Shown here in pieces: positions 52,516-61,565 of a stretch of 64,000 bases of DNA. The position numbers and the translations under genes are program-made. The stretch's first letter is position 1. Each line of letters starts with the position of its first letter. Location: NCBI RefSeq assembly GCF_024764835.1, contig NZ_JALIGE010000075.1, forward strand, positions 124,001-188,000, written 5' to 3'. The notes beneath the pieces are model-generated. The model saw nothing but the letters and a program-made list of their open reading frames with translations, was not told the DNA's origin and made no database searches. Source of the DNA: Scandinavium hiltneri. GTDB lineage: Bacteria; Pseudomonadota; Gammaproteobacteria; Enterobacterales; Enterobacteriaceae.

Positions 52516-53348
52516 TGTTTGCTGTTTCTTCCAGACGCGTGCTGCCGGGCTTCACCTTAAGCCTCGGCACCAGTCTGCTGTTTGTATGCCTGATTTTGCT
52601 GCTGCCACTCAGCGCGCTGGTGATGCAGCTGGCGCAAATGAGCTGGGCGCAATACTGGGAAGTCATCACCAATCCTCAGGTGGTGGCGGCCTATAAAGTG
52701 ACGCTGCTGTCGGCATTTGTGGCCTCGATTTTTAACGGCGTATTCGGCCTGCTGATGGCGTGGATCCTGACGCGCTATCGTTTCCCGGGCCGCACGTTGC
52801 TCGATGCGCTGATGGATTTACCGTTCGCACTGCCGACGGCGGTGGCGGGTTTAACCCTCGCATCGCTGTTTTCCGTCAACGGTTTCTACGGTGAGTGGCT
52901 GGCGAAGTTTGATATAAAAGTGACCTATACCTGGCTCGGCATTGCCGTGGCGATGGCGTTCACCAGCATTCCGTTTGTGGTGCGTACCGTCCAGCCGGTG
53001 CTGGAAGAACTGGGGCCGGAATACGAAGAAGCCGCAGAAACATTGGGTGCAACACGCATTCAGAGCTTCTGCAAAGTGGTACTCCCGGAGCTTTCTCCGG
53101 CGTTGCTGGCGGGCGTGGCGCTGTCCTTTACCCGCAGTCTGGGCGAGTTCGGAGCGGTGATTTTCATCGCCGGGAACATCGCCTGGAAAACAGAAGTGAC
53201 GTCGCTGATGATTTTTGTGCGCCTGCAGGAGTTTGATTATCCGGCGGCGAGCGCGATTGCGTCCGTTATCCTCGGCGCGTCGCTGCTGCTGCTGTTCTCC
53301 ATCAACACCTTGCAGAGTCGCTTTGGTCGACGTGTGGTAGGTCACTAA
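52515..53348 (+). CDS. cysU: Sulfate/thiosulfate ABC permease CysU (CysT)
   Basis: Inner-membrane subunit, 277 residues with six helices. The EAA loop for contact with CysA is seen as EEAAETLGATRIQSF. Nearly identical to E. coli. One-base overlaps with both cysP and cysW show tight operon coupling. Confidence 0.97.
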   Translation: MFAVSSRRVLPGFTLSLGTSLLFVCLILLLPLSALVMQLAQMSWAQYWEVITNPQVVAAYKVTLLSAFVASIFNGVFGLLMAWILTRYRFPGRTLLDALMDLPFALPTAVAGLTLASLFSVNGFYGEWLAKFDIKVTYTWLGIAVAMAFTSIPFVVRTVQPVLEELGPEYEEAAETLGATRIQSFCKVVLPELSPALLAGVALSFTRSLGEFGAVIFIAGNIAWKTEVTSLMIFVRLQEFDYPAASAIASVILGASLLLLFSINTLQSRFGRRVVGH

Positions 53349-54223
53349 TGGCAGAAGTTACGCAATTGAAACGCTATGACGCACCCCGCATCAACTGGGG
53401 AAAATGGTTTCTGATAGGTACCGGCATTCTGGTGTCCGCCTTCATTCTGCTGGTGCCGATGATTTATATCTTCGTCGAGGCATTCAGCAAAGGGTTGATG
53501 CCGGTGCTGCACAACCTGGCGGACCCGGACATGCTGCACGCCATCTGGCTGACGGTGATGATTGCGCTGATAACGGTGCCGGTTAACCTGGTGTTCGGCA
53601 CACTGCTGGCCTGGCTGGTGACGCGCTTTAACTTCCCGGGCCGTCAGCTGCTGCTGACCCTGCTGGACATCCCGTTTGCGGTGTCGCCGGTGGTGGCAGG
53701 CCTGGTATATCTCCTTTTCTACGGCTCAAACGGCCCGCTCGGCGGTTGGCTCGATGAACATAATTTGCAGGTGATGTTTGCCTGGCCGGGAATGGTGCTG
53801 GCGACGATTTTCGTGACCTGTCCTTTCGTGGTGCGCGAGCTGGTACCTGTCATGTTGAGTCAGGGCAGCCACGAAGATGAGGCGGCGATCCTGCTCGGTG
53901 CGTCTGGCTGGCAGATGTTCCGCCGCGTAACGCTGCCGAACATCCGTTGGGCGCTGCTGTACGGCGTGGTGCTGACTAACGCCCGTGCGATTGGCGAGTT
54001 TGGTGCGGTGTCCGTCGTATCTGGTTCTATTCGCGGTGAAACGCTGTCGCTGCCGCTGCAAATTGAATTACTCCAGCAGGATTACAACACCGTCGGTTCG
54101 TTCACCGCCGCGGCTCTGCTGACGTTAATGGCTATTGTGACCCTGTTTTTGAAGAGTGTGGTGCAGTGGCGCCTGGAGAATCAGGAAAAACGCGCGCATC
54201 AGGAGACGCATCATGAGCATTGA
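53348..54223 (+). CDS. cysW: Sulfate/thiosulfate ABC permease CysW
   Basis: Second permease subunit, 291 residues. The EAA-type loop is DEAAILLGASGWQMFRRV. Partner of CysU. Its 3' end overlaps cysA by 11 bases. Confidence 0.97.
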   Translation: MAEVTQLKRYDAPRINWGKWFLIGTGILVSAFILLVPMIYIFVEAFSKGLMPVLHNLADPDMLHAIWLTVMIALITVPVNLVFGTLLAWLVTRFNFPGRQLLLTLLDIPFAVSPVVAGLVYLLFYGSNGPLGGWLDEHNLQVMFAWPGMVLATIFVTCPFVVRELVPVMLSQGSHEDEAAILLGASGWQMFRRVTLPNIRWALLYGVVLTNARAIGEFGAVSVVSGSIRGETLSLPLQIELLQQDYNTVGSFTAAALLTLMAIVTLFLKSVVQWRLENQEKRAHQETHHEH

Positions 54224-55313
54224 AATTGCCAGCATTAAGAAATCGTTTGGACGCACTCAGGTGCTGAATGATATCTCCCTGGATATTCCGTCTGGACAGA
54301 TGGTCGCGCTGCTGGGACCGTCCGGTTCGGGTAAAACGACGCTGTTGCGGATTATTGCCGGACTCGAACATCAGAGCAGCGGGCAGATTCGCTTCCAGGG
54401 TACGGACGTGAGCCGTCTTCATGCCCGTGACCGTAAGGTCGGTTTCGTGTTCCAGCACTACGCGCTGTTCCGTCACATGACCGTGTTCGACAACATCGCG
54501 TTTGGCCTGACGGTGCTTCCGCGTCGTGAGCGCCCGAATGCGGCGCAAATCAAAGCGAAAGTAACCAAGTTGCTGGAAATGGTACAGCTGGCGCATCTGG
54601 CCGACCGTTTCCCGGCGCAGCTGTCCGGCGGGCAAAAGCAGCGCGTGGCGCTGGCCCGTGCGCTGGCGGTTGAACCACAAATTCTGCTGCTCGATGAACC
54701 TTTTGGCGCGCTGGACGCACAGGTGCGTAAAGAGCTGCGCCGTTGGCTGCGTCAGCTCCACGAAGAGCTGAAATTCACTAGCGTGTTCGTGACCCACGAC
54801 CAGGAAGAGGCGATGGAAGTCGCGGACCGCGTGGTGGTGATGAGCCAGGGGAACATCGAGCAGGTTGATGCGCCGGAACAGGTGTGGCGCGAGCCTGCAA
54901 CCCGTTTCGTACTTGAATTTATGGGCGAAGTGAATCGCCTGAAAGGCACCCTCCGCGGCGGGCAGTTCCACGTCGGCGCGCACCGTTGGCCGCTCGGCTA
55001 CACGCCTGCGTATCAGGGCCCGGTCGATTTGTTCCTGCGCCCGTGGGAAGTCGACGTCAGCCGTCGCACCAGCCTCGATTCTCCGCTGCCGGTACAGGTG
55101 CTGGAAGCGAGCCCGAAGGGGCACTACACCCAGCTGGTGGTGCAGCCTCTCGGCTGGTATGACGAACCGCTGACGGTGGTGATGCGCGACGAAGTACCGC
55201 AGCGTGGAGACCGCCTGTTTGTCGGGCTTCAGCATGCACGCCTTTATAACGGCACCGAACGCATCGAAGGGATTGATGACGTCTCGTCGCTGGTGCTGGC
55301 CGAAACGGCCTGA
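54213..55313 (+). CDS. cysA: Sulfate/thiosulfate ABC ATPase CysA
   Basis: Cytoplasmic ATP-hydrolysing subunit, 366 residues. Walker A GPSGSGKTT (about 35-43), Q-loop, signature LSGGQKQRVALARAL, Walker B ILLLDEPFGALD and switch histidine in VFVTHDQEEA are complete. The C-terminal TOBE domain follows. ATG 54213 is inside the end of cysW. In E. coli cysM is the next gene of the same operon; here a strong terminator and three other genes lie between. Confidence 0.97.
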   Translation: MSIEIASIKKSFGRTQVLNDISLDIPSGQMVALLGPSGSGKTTLLRIIAGLEHQSSGQIRFQGTDVSRLHARDRKVGFVFQHYALFRHMTVFDNIAFGLTVLPRRERPNAAQIKAKVTKLLEMVQLAHLADRFPAQLSGGQKQRVALARALAVEPQILLLDEPFGALDAQVRKELRRWLRQLHEELKFTSVFVTHDQEEAMEVADRVVVMSQGNIEQVDAPEQVWREPATRFVLEFMGEVNRLKGTLRGGQFHVGAHRWPLGYTPAYQGPVDLFLRPWEVDVSRRTSLDSPLPVQVLEASPKGHYTQLVVQPLGWYDEPLTVVMRDEVPQRGDRLFVGLQHARLYNGTERIEGIDDVSSLVLAETA

Positions 55314-55330
55314 CCTTATCTGACCATTCG

Positions 55331-55363
55331 AAAAAAGGCCTATGGAAAACATAGGCCTTTTTT
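55331..55363 (+). terminator. Strong terminator after cysA
   Basis: AAAAAAGGCCTATG/CATAGGCCTTTTTT, a 14-bp perfect stem with a GAAAA loop and T-run. It ends cysPUWA transcription before the rhamnoside cassette, on either strand. Confidence 0.92.
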
Positions 55364-55550
55364 ATTTCTGCAGATTTAATCGCCTGCGGCAGTAATGAAT
55401 AAAAGTGACGGGAAGGTCACAGAGAATTACGTGTGGCTGCCATTCCAGCGTAATGACTTGTCACCCTTGTTGCTGTTTAATGGAAATGTGGCACAGGAAA
55501 TTTAAGTCATATTAAACGTAAGGATATAACCACATTCTCGTGAGGTAGGC

Positions 55551-56414
55551 ATGGTCGATATTAAGCAGTGTGAAGATTTCTTCCCCTCCGATGCTCATGC
55601 GTTTTGTGTGTTTATGCTGAACAATCAGGCGATGGCCGATCTTCATGGGCATGAATTTGATGAACTGGTGATTGTGCGCAGCGGTAGCGGTTTTCATATC
55701 GTGAATGACCACGCGGAAATGATCCGGCGAGGTGATTTCTTTTACGTCACCGCGAATGACATTCACTATTACGAAGCCACCAGTGAGCTATCCCTGATTA
55801 ATATATTAATTCATCGGGAACGCCCATTTAATTATATTAAGAATATTGAGGGGATGATTCAGACGATCAGCGATGATACCCGTCCGTTCACTATTCGCTA
55901 TCAGTCCCTGTCAGAATCATCGTTAAACAATATTATCACACTGGCTGAAAGTATCAGCAGTCGGCGGGATGATGTTTTTGATAGTTGCTATTTTTCCAGT
56001 ACCGAATCATCACTTTTGCAGATCCTGACGGTTTTGTGTGAGGGAAATCAGACCAGTAAAATGCCAGCCCCGGTAGCGAAAGGCAAAGTGTATCTGTTGG
56101 ATCATATTCGACAGAATTATGCCCAAGAGATTAACTGGAAAGGGGTTTGCGAAGAGGGGGGTATTGCGCTGCGCACGCTGTACCGCTTCTTCCATGAGAT
56201 GACAGGAAAAACGCCGGAGAAATTTCAGCAATTATATCGTCTGCTCAAAGCGCAAGAGTTGTTGCGCACAACGGATATCCCCGTGAGTCGAATTGCCACG
56301 ACCTGTGGGTTTATGAATCCCCCGAGATTAACTGAAGCCTATCGTCGTCATTTTTCACGTACGCCTTCACAGGAGCGCCAGCGAAGCACCTCTATTCAAC
56401 AGGAGAGTGAGTAA
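55551..56414 (+). CDS. AraC-family regulator of the rhamnoside cassette
   Basis: DNA-binding regulator of 287 residues resembling RhaS/RhaR. The N-terminal cupin-like sugar-binding domain has HGHEFDELVIVRSGSG and RRGDFFYVTANDIHYY. The C-terminal double HTH reads INWKGVCEEGGIALRTLYRF and PVSRIATTCGFMNPPRLTEA. GTGAGGTAGGC precedes the ATG. Its codons are noticeably AT-rich compared with neighbours, pointing to acquisition by transfer. It probably activates the MFS and GH78 genes that follow. Confidence 0.85.
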   Translation: MVDIKQCEDFFPSDAHAFCVFMLNNQAMADLHGHEFDELVIVRSGSGFHIVNDHAEMIRRGDFFYVTANDIHYYEATSELSLINILIHRERPFNYIKNIEGMIQTISDDTRPFTIRYQSLSESSLNNIITLAESISSRRDDVFDSCYFSSTESSLLQILTVLCEGNQTSKMPAPVAKGKVYLLDHIRQNYAQEINWKGVCEEGGIALRTLYRFFHEMTGKTPEKFQQLYRLLKAQELLRTTDIPVSRIATTCGFMNPPRLTEAYRRHFSRTPSQERQRSTSIQQESE

Positions 56415-56564
56415 AGGTTTATTTGTCGCAATCGTATTATATGAATTTATTTCAGCCGTTTTTATAGTATCTGGCTGCGGGTTTTTATTTTTAGAAATTG
56501 ATACCCAACGTTTTTAATTCAGGAGTTCGTGAATTAATCCAATAACATAAATGGAGTGTCTGTT

Positions 56565-57869
56565 ATGCCTGATATTAAACAACCGAACCCCTGGTATGTC
56601 GGGGTGGTTTCCGGTATGGCTTCTTATATTGATTCGGCCGCGATTGTTTCTAATGGCACTGCTCTGGTTATTTATCAAAAAACACTCGGAACAACTGCTG
56701 CAGAAATTGGCGTGCTTTCCGGGGTGCTGACTCTGTGTATTGCACTGGGTGCATTTTTTGGCGGTCGCCTTGGCGATTATTACGGCAGGCGCAAAGTGTT
56801 TATTATTACGATGGTAATGGTGGTGATTGGCACATTGCTTTTGGCATTCAGTTCGTCTTTTTCCGCATTACTTATCGGCACGATTTTTGTCGGATTAGCA
56901 ACCGGGGCCGATCTTCCCGTTTCCCTGGCGACGATTTCAGAGGCCGCTACGGATAAAAATCGCGGCAAAATTATCGGCCTGTCGAATTTGCTGTGGTTTG
57001 CGGGCATTTGCACCACCATGGCGATTTCAGCCCTGGCGGGTGGCTGGGGCAAAACCGGGGCGCAAATTCTCTATTTGCATGTCGGCCTCGTGGCCGGAGT
57101 GCTGCTGATATTACGCTGGTCACTCCCGGAATCACCGATGTGGCTCGTGGCCCATAAAGAACGCCAGGGCGGAAAAGCCACCGTGCGTGCGCAAAAAAAT
57201 TCTTACGCCGACCTGTTTCGCGGCAAATATCTGTGGCCGTTTATCGCGCTATGCCTGTTTTACATGTTCACCAATCTGGCGGCCAATACCGGAGGGCAGT
57301 TCGGGGCGTATGTCGCGGTGAATGTGGTGGGGATCAGCGTTGAAAAAAATGCGCTGTGGAACCTGCTGGTTATGCCGGTGGGCGTGCTTTCAGGCCTGCT
57401 GTTTATGAAGATGGTGGACACCAAAAATCGAATGCCGGTGTTTATCATCGGAGCCTGCTTTTTCGCCGGTGGATTCCTTATGCCGGTGCTGCTGAATTTC
57501 TCTCCAACGTCCTGGTTCTGTTGCTTGCTGTTTACCGCCGTCGGCAGCGGGATGGCCTTTGAAGGGATGATGAAGGTTTGGTCCCAGGAGTCGTTTCCTA
57601 CCATGTTGCGCGCCACTGGGCAGGGCGCGATTGTTGGACTGGCGCGCCTGACCTGCGGCGTATTAGCGTTTGTCACGCCGGTTCTGCTCGATGCCGGGCC
57701 GGTCATTCTCTACAGCCTGCTGACCACCATTGTGGCGTCGGGCATGTTTATCGGCTGGCTGTGTTTCCACGGCAAACCACGTAATGAATTTTCCAGTGAG
57801 GCCGAAATTATCTCCCCGGCGACATATCGCCCGCTGCCCGCTGCGGCCCAGACCACTACCCCGAATTAA
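56565..57869 (+). CDS. MFS transporter, probable rhamnoside importer
   Basis: Major facilitator protein of 434 residues with about 12 helices. The loop 2-3 motif GGRLGDYYGRRKVF is typical of the sugar-porter group. The ATG at 56565 follows GGAG; a GTG three codons earlier overlaps that site. It is 27 bases upstream of a GH78 gene and downstream of an AraC regulator, so an L-rhamnose-containing glycoside is the likely substrate. Substrate cannot be read from sequence. Confidence 0.82.
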   Translation: MPDIKQPNPWYVGVVSGMASYIDSAAIVSNGTALVIYQKTLGTTAAEIGVLSGVLTLCIALGAFFGGRLGDYYGRRKVFIITMVMVVIGTLLLAFSSSFSALLIGTIFVGLATGADLPVSLATISEAATDKNRGKIIGLSNLLWFAGICTTMAISALAGGWGKTGAQILYLHVGLVAGVLLILRWSLPESPMWLVAHKERQGGKATVRAQKNSYADLFRGKYLWPFIALCLFYMFTNLAANTGGQFGAYVAVNVVGISVEKNALWNLLVMPVGVLSGLLFMKMVDTKNRMPVFIIGACFFAGGFLMPVLLNFSPTSWFCCLLFTAVGSGMAFEGMMKVWSQESFPTMLRATGQGAIVGLARLTCGVLAFVTPVLLDAGPVILYSLLTTIVASGMFIGWLCFHGKPRNEFSSEAEIISPATYRPLPAAAQTTTPN

Positions 57870-57896
57870 TCTCAATTACGCAAGGAGTCTTTGATT

Positions 57897-60578
57897 ATGC
57901 TTTCAGTCAGTCAAATCACGCTAGACGGTGAAGCGTCCTTAAACGGTGTCGATCGCTTGCCCATTATCGGCTGGAAAATTGACAGCGACAGGCGCAATGT
58001 TGTGCAGCACTCCTGGCATTTACAGTGCAGTCTGACCGCCGATTTTTCATCGCTGATGTTTGACAGCGCAGAGGTGGTCAGCGCGCAGTCCAATAACATC
58101 GATCTCGGCGACGCGGCACTGCTGTCGTCAACCCGCTATCACCTGCGGGTCCGCATTACTGACAATCACGGGGAATGCAGCGAATGGAGCCCGTCGGCGA
58201 CATTCGTCACCGGGTTGCTCGGCTCGCCATGGCAAGGGGAGTTTATTTCGGCGGAAACGCCAGCAGATAGTGCGAAGTCTAACGCGACGCTGTTGCGTAA
58301 AGCCTTTTCATTAACGCAGCCTAAAACGATTGCCGCTGCCTGGGTGCACGCCACGGCGTTGGGAATGTATCAGTTGTTCCTGAACGGCGAACGTGTTGGC
58401 AACGATGAACTGACGCCGGGCTGGACCAGCTATCGCCATCATTTGCTGTATCAAACCTATGACGTCACCGGCCTGTTGAATCAGGGTGAGAATGTCATCG
58501 GCGCGGAGCTGGGCGCGGGTTGGTTCAAAGGCGATATGGGCTTTAGCCGCCATCGTAACTATTACGGCGAGCAAACCGCGCTGTTGTGCCAACTGGTGAT
58601 TCAGTATGACGACGGTTCGCAGCAAGTCGTCGGCTCCGATCGTTCATGGCGAGGCAGCGATTCCGCACGTGAATTTGCTGAGATATACGACGGAGAGCGG
58701 TTCGATGCACGTCGGATTCAGGAGGGCTGGAATCAAGCTGGTTTTAGCGATGGGTCATGGCGGGCGGTCAGCGTCGTCGAGTGGGATAAAAATACGCTGA
58801 AGGCTCAGGGCGCGGGGACGGTTCGCCAGATGGAACGGCTGGCGGCGAAGGCGCTAATTATTACGCCGCAGGGCGATAAGGTTCTCGATTTCGGTCAGAA
58901 CATGAGTGGTTGGGTAGAGTTTCGCGTGCGTGGCAATGCGGGCGATAAAGTGGTGCTGCGCCACTTTGAAACGCTGGACGCCAACGGCAACGTGTATCTC
59001 GACAACCTGCGCACCGCCAGACAGACCACGGAATATTTTCTGAAAGGCGAAGGGGATGAAACCTGGCACCCGCGCTTTAGCTGGCAGGGTTTCCGCTATG
59101 TGAAGGTGGAAGAATTTCCGGGCGAGCTGGACCTGAACCAGTTTACCGCCATTGTTATCCATTCTGATATGGCCGCTACCGGGCATTTTTCCTGTTCAAA
59201 TCCGGAGTTAAATCAGCTACACCACAACATCCTCTGGGGACTGAAAAGTAACTTTGTTGATGTGCCGACCGATTGCCCGCAGCGTGATGAACGCCTGGGC
59301 TGGACCGGTGATGCGCAGATATTTTGCCGGACGGCGAGCTATCTGATGCAAACCCAGACCTTCTTTGCCAAGTGGCTGGTTGATCTGAAAGCCGATCAAA
59401 CCCCGGAAGGCGGTGTGCCGCACGTCATTCCCGACATTCTCACCGGACACTGTGACCAGGATAAGTTTCTCGCGGAAGGGGGCACGCATTCCGCGACGGG
59501 CTGGGCTGACGCTGCGGTGATCAACCCGTGGACGCTGTATCTGATGTACGGCGACAAACGGGTGCTGGAAAGTCAGTACGCCAGCATGAAAGGTTGGGTC
59601 GATTTTATGCAGGCCCATGCGGACAACGATATCTGGCGCTACAAATTGCAGTTCGGCGACTGGGTGGCGCTGGATGCGCAAGAGGGCAGTTATTTCGGCG
59701 CCACGCCGGAAGACCTGATTTGCACGGCCTGGTACGCCAATTCCACCCAGCTATTGGCGAAAACGGCAAAGGTACTCGAACGCACAGAAGATCATCGTTA
59801 TTACGATGCATTGCATGCACGGATTGTGGCACGCTTCCGTCAGCGATTCTTCACTGCCGATGGGGATATGACCGCCCGGACCCAGACCGCGTATATTCTC
59901 GCGCTGTGTTTCAATCTGGTGCCGGACGCGTTGCGTGAACGCACGGCGAATCGGCTGGTGGAACTGCTGCACGAGCATGGCGGGCATCTGGTCACCGGTT
60001 TCCTCGGCACGCCCTATTTCTGCCACGCGTTGAGCCAGAATCAACATCCAAAAGAAGCCTGGTCGCTGTTGCTGAAGGACGATTTCCCGTCGTGGCTGTA
60101 TCAGGTAAAAGCCGGGGCCACTACCATCTGGGAGCACTGGGACGGCATCAAACCCGATGGTTCGATGTGGAGTCCGGACATGAATTCGTTCAACCACTAT
60201 GCCTACGGTGCGGTGGGCGAATGGTTGTATCGCACCGTGGCGGGCATTGAGGCGGACGAAACAGCTCCGGGGTTTAAGCATGTGGTGATTTCGCCACTGC
60301 CCGGTGGTGGCCTGAGTTGGATGGACGCGCGCTATCAGTCGATTTATGGTGATATCGCGGTGAACTGGCAGGCGAAAAAAGGGCGTGTGGTGCTGACGTT
60401 CCGCATTCCGGCGAACACCACGGCGACCGTTAAGCTGCCTGCGGCCAGGGAAATTATCACCGGCGGCTCGTTGAATTTTGCTCACGATAACGGTGAATGG
60501 TCGGCGCACTGCGGATCGGGAGAATATCGGGTGGAGTATTTGCCTGATGAATCGGTAGACCTGACTTACACAGACTGA
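57897..60578 (+). CDS. GH78 alpha-L-rhamnosidase
   Basis: Large hydrolase of 893 residues that removes terminal alpha-L-rhamnose. The N-terminal fibronectin-like and beta-sandwich domains are followed by the catalytic (alpha/alpha)6 barrel from about 430. The GH78 signature DCPQRDERLGWTGDAQ (about 459-474) carries the putative general acid, and TIWEHWDG (about 740-750) is the second conserved acidic patch. No signal peptide, so it should act in the cytoplasm on imported rhamnosides. AAGGAG precedes ATG 57897. Its product L-rhamnose would need rhaBAD, which is not in the window. Confidence 0.9.
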   Translation: MLSVSQITLDGEASLNGVDRLPIIGWKIDSDRRNVVQHSWHLQCSLTADFSSLMFDSAEVVSAQSNNIDLGDAALLSSTRYHLRVRITDNHGECSEWSPSATFVTGLLGSPWQGEFISAETPADSAKSNATLLRKAFSLTQPKTIAAAWVHATALGMYQLFLNGERVGNDELTPGWTSYRHHLLYQTYDVTGLLNQGENVIGAELGAGWFKGDMGFSRHRNYYGEQTALLCQLVIQYDDGSQQVVGSDRSWRGSDSAREFAEIYDGERFDARRIQEGWNQAGFSDGSWRAVSVVEWDKNTLKAQGAGTVRQMERLAAKALIITPQGDKVLDFGQNMSGWVEFRVRGNAGDKVVLRHFETLDANGNVYLDNLRTARQTTEYFLKGEGDETWHPRFSWQGFRYVKVEEFPGELDLNQFTAIVIHSDMAATGHFSCSNPELNQLHHNILWGLKSNFVDVPTDCPQRDERLGWTGDAQIFCRTASYLMQTQTFFAKWLVDLKADQTPEGGVPHVIPDILTGHCDQDKFLAEGGTHSATGWADAAVINPWTLYLMYGDKRVLESQYASMKGWVDFMQAHADNDIWRYKLQFGDWVALDAQEGSYFGATPEDLICTAWYANSTQLLAKTAKVLERTEDHRYYDALHARIVARFRQRFFTADGDMTARTQTAYILALCFNLVPDALRERTANRLVELLHEHGGHLVTGFLGTPYFCHALSQNQHPKEAWSLLLKDDFPSWLYQVKAGATTIWEHWDGIKPDGSMWSPDMNSFNHYAYGAVGEWLYRTVAGIEADETAPGFKHVVISPLPGGGLSWMDARYQSIYGDIAVNWQAKKGRVVLTFRIPANTTATVKLPAAREIITGGSLNFAHDNGEWSAHCGSGEYRVEYLPDESVDLTYTD

Positions 60579-60602
60579 TAGCTTAACGGCATCACACTGA
60601 GC

Positions 60603-60627
60603 AAGCGGCCCGCGTGGCCGCTTTTTC
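60603..60627 (+). terminator. Intrinsic terminator after GH78 gene
   Basis: AAGCGGCC/GGCCGCTT stem with a CGCGT loop and a following T-run. It lies 20-25 bases before the cysM start and closes the rhamnoside cassette. Confidence 0.85.
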
Positions 60628-60648
60628 TTTGCAAGTCTGGACCGGAAC

Positions 60649-61560
60649 GTGAATACATTAGAACAAACCATCGGCAACACACCATTAGTTAAACTCCAGC
60701 GTCTCACGCCTGATAACGGCAGTGAAATCTGGGTCAAACTGGAAGGCAACAATCCGGCGGGGTCGGTGAAAGACCGTGCCGCACTATCAATGATTGTGCA
60801 GGCGGAAAAACGCGGTGAAATTAAACCGGGCGACGTACTGATTGAAGCCACCAGTGGCAATACCGGCATTGCGCTGGCGATGATCGCCGCGCTGAAGGGC
60901 TATCGCATGAAGCTGCTGATGCCCGACAATATGAGCCAGGAGCGCCGGGCGGCGATGCGCGCCTACGGGGCTGAACTGATTCTGGTCAGCAAAGAGCAGG
61001 GCATGGAAGGCGCACGCGATTTAGCACTGGAAATGGCTACCCGTGGCGAAGGCAAATTGCTCGACCAGTTTAATAATCCGGATAACCCGTTTGCGCATTA
61101 CACCACCACCGGGCCTGAAATCTGGCAGCAAACTGAGCAACGGATAACGCATTTCGTGTCCAGCATGGGCACCACCGGCACTATTACCGGGGTGTCGCGT
61201 TTTCTGCGCGAGCAGGATAAAAGCGTGACTATTGTGGGGCTACAGCCGGAAGAGGGCAGCAGTATTCCGGGCATTCGCCGCTGGCCTGCGGAATACATGC
61301 CGGGCATTTTTAATGCTTCTCTGGTGGATGAGGTCATGGATATTCATCAGCGTGATGCGGAAAATACCATGCGTGAACTGGCGGTGCGGGAAGGTATTTT
61401 CTGCGGTGTGAGTTCCGGTGGTGCGGTTGCCGGTGCGCTGCGGGTGGCGAAGGCCAATCCGGGCGCGGTGGTGGTGGCGATTATCTGCGATCGCGGCGAT
61501 CGGTATTTATCGACCGGCGTGTTCGGTGAAGAGAGTTACAGTCAGGGGGCGGGGATTTAA
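60649..61560 (+). CDS. cysM: Cysteine synthase B CysM
   Basis: PLP enzyme making cysteine from O-acetylserine and sulfide, or S-sulfocysteine from thiosulfate. The GTG start at 60649 gives 303 residues, as in E. coli. PLP lysine is Lys41 in NPAGSVKDRA; the phosphate loop is TSGNTG and GTTGTITG binds cofactor. In E. coli it is the last gene of cysPUWAM; here the GH78 cassette with terminators separates it, and only 70 bases remain for its own promoter, none of which looks convincing. Confidence 0.96.
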   Translation: MNTLEQTIGNTPLVKLQRLTPDNGSEIWVKLEGNNPAGSVKDRAALSMIVQAEKRGEIKPGDVLIEATSGNTGIALAMIAALKGYRMKLLMPDNMSQERRAAMRAYGAELILVSKEQGMEGARDLALEMATRGEGKLLDQFNNPDNPFAHYTTTGPEIWQQTEQRITHFVSSMGTTGTITGVSRFLREQDKSVTIVGLQPEEGSSIPGIRRWPAEYMPGIFNASLVDEVMDIHQRDAENTMRELAVREGIFCGVSSGGAVAGALRVAKANPGAVVVAIICDRGDRYLSTGVFGEESYSQGAGI

Positions 61561-61565
61561 CGGTC

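Noticed and set aside
54132..55352. Minus-strand open frame of 406 codons opposite cysA
   Set aside because: Exact mirror of a well-conserved gene in a GC-rich region. The predicted protein is rich in His, Arg and Gln and shows no domain, typical of a shadow frame.
55405..55420. CRP site upstream of the AraC-family gene
   Set aside because: GTGAC-N6-GTCAC is an inverted repeat, but the spacing of TGA and TCA differs from the CRP consensus by two bases.
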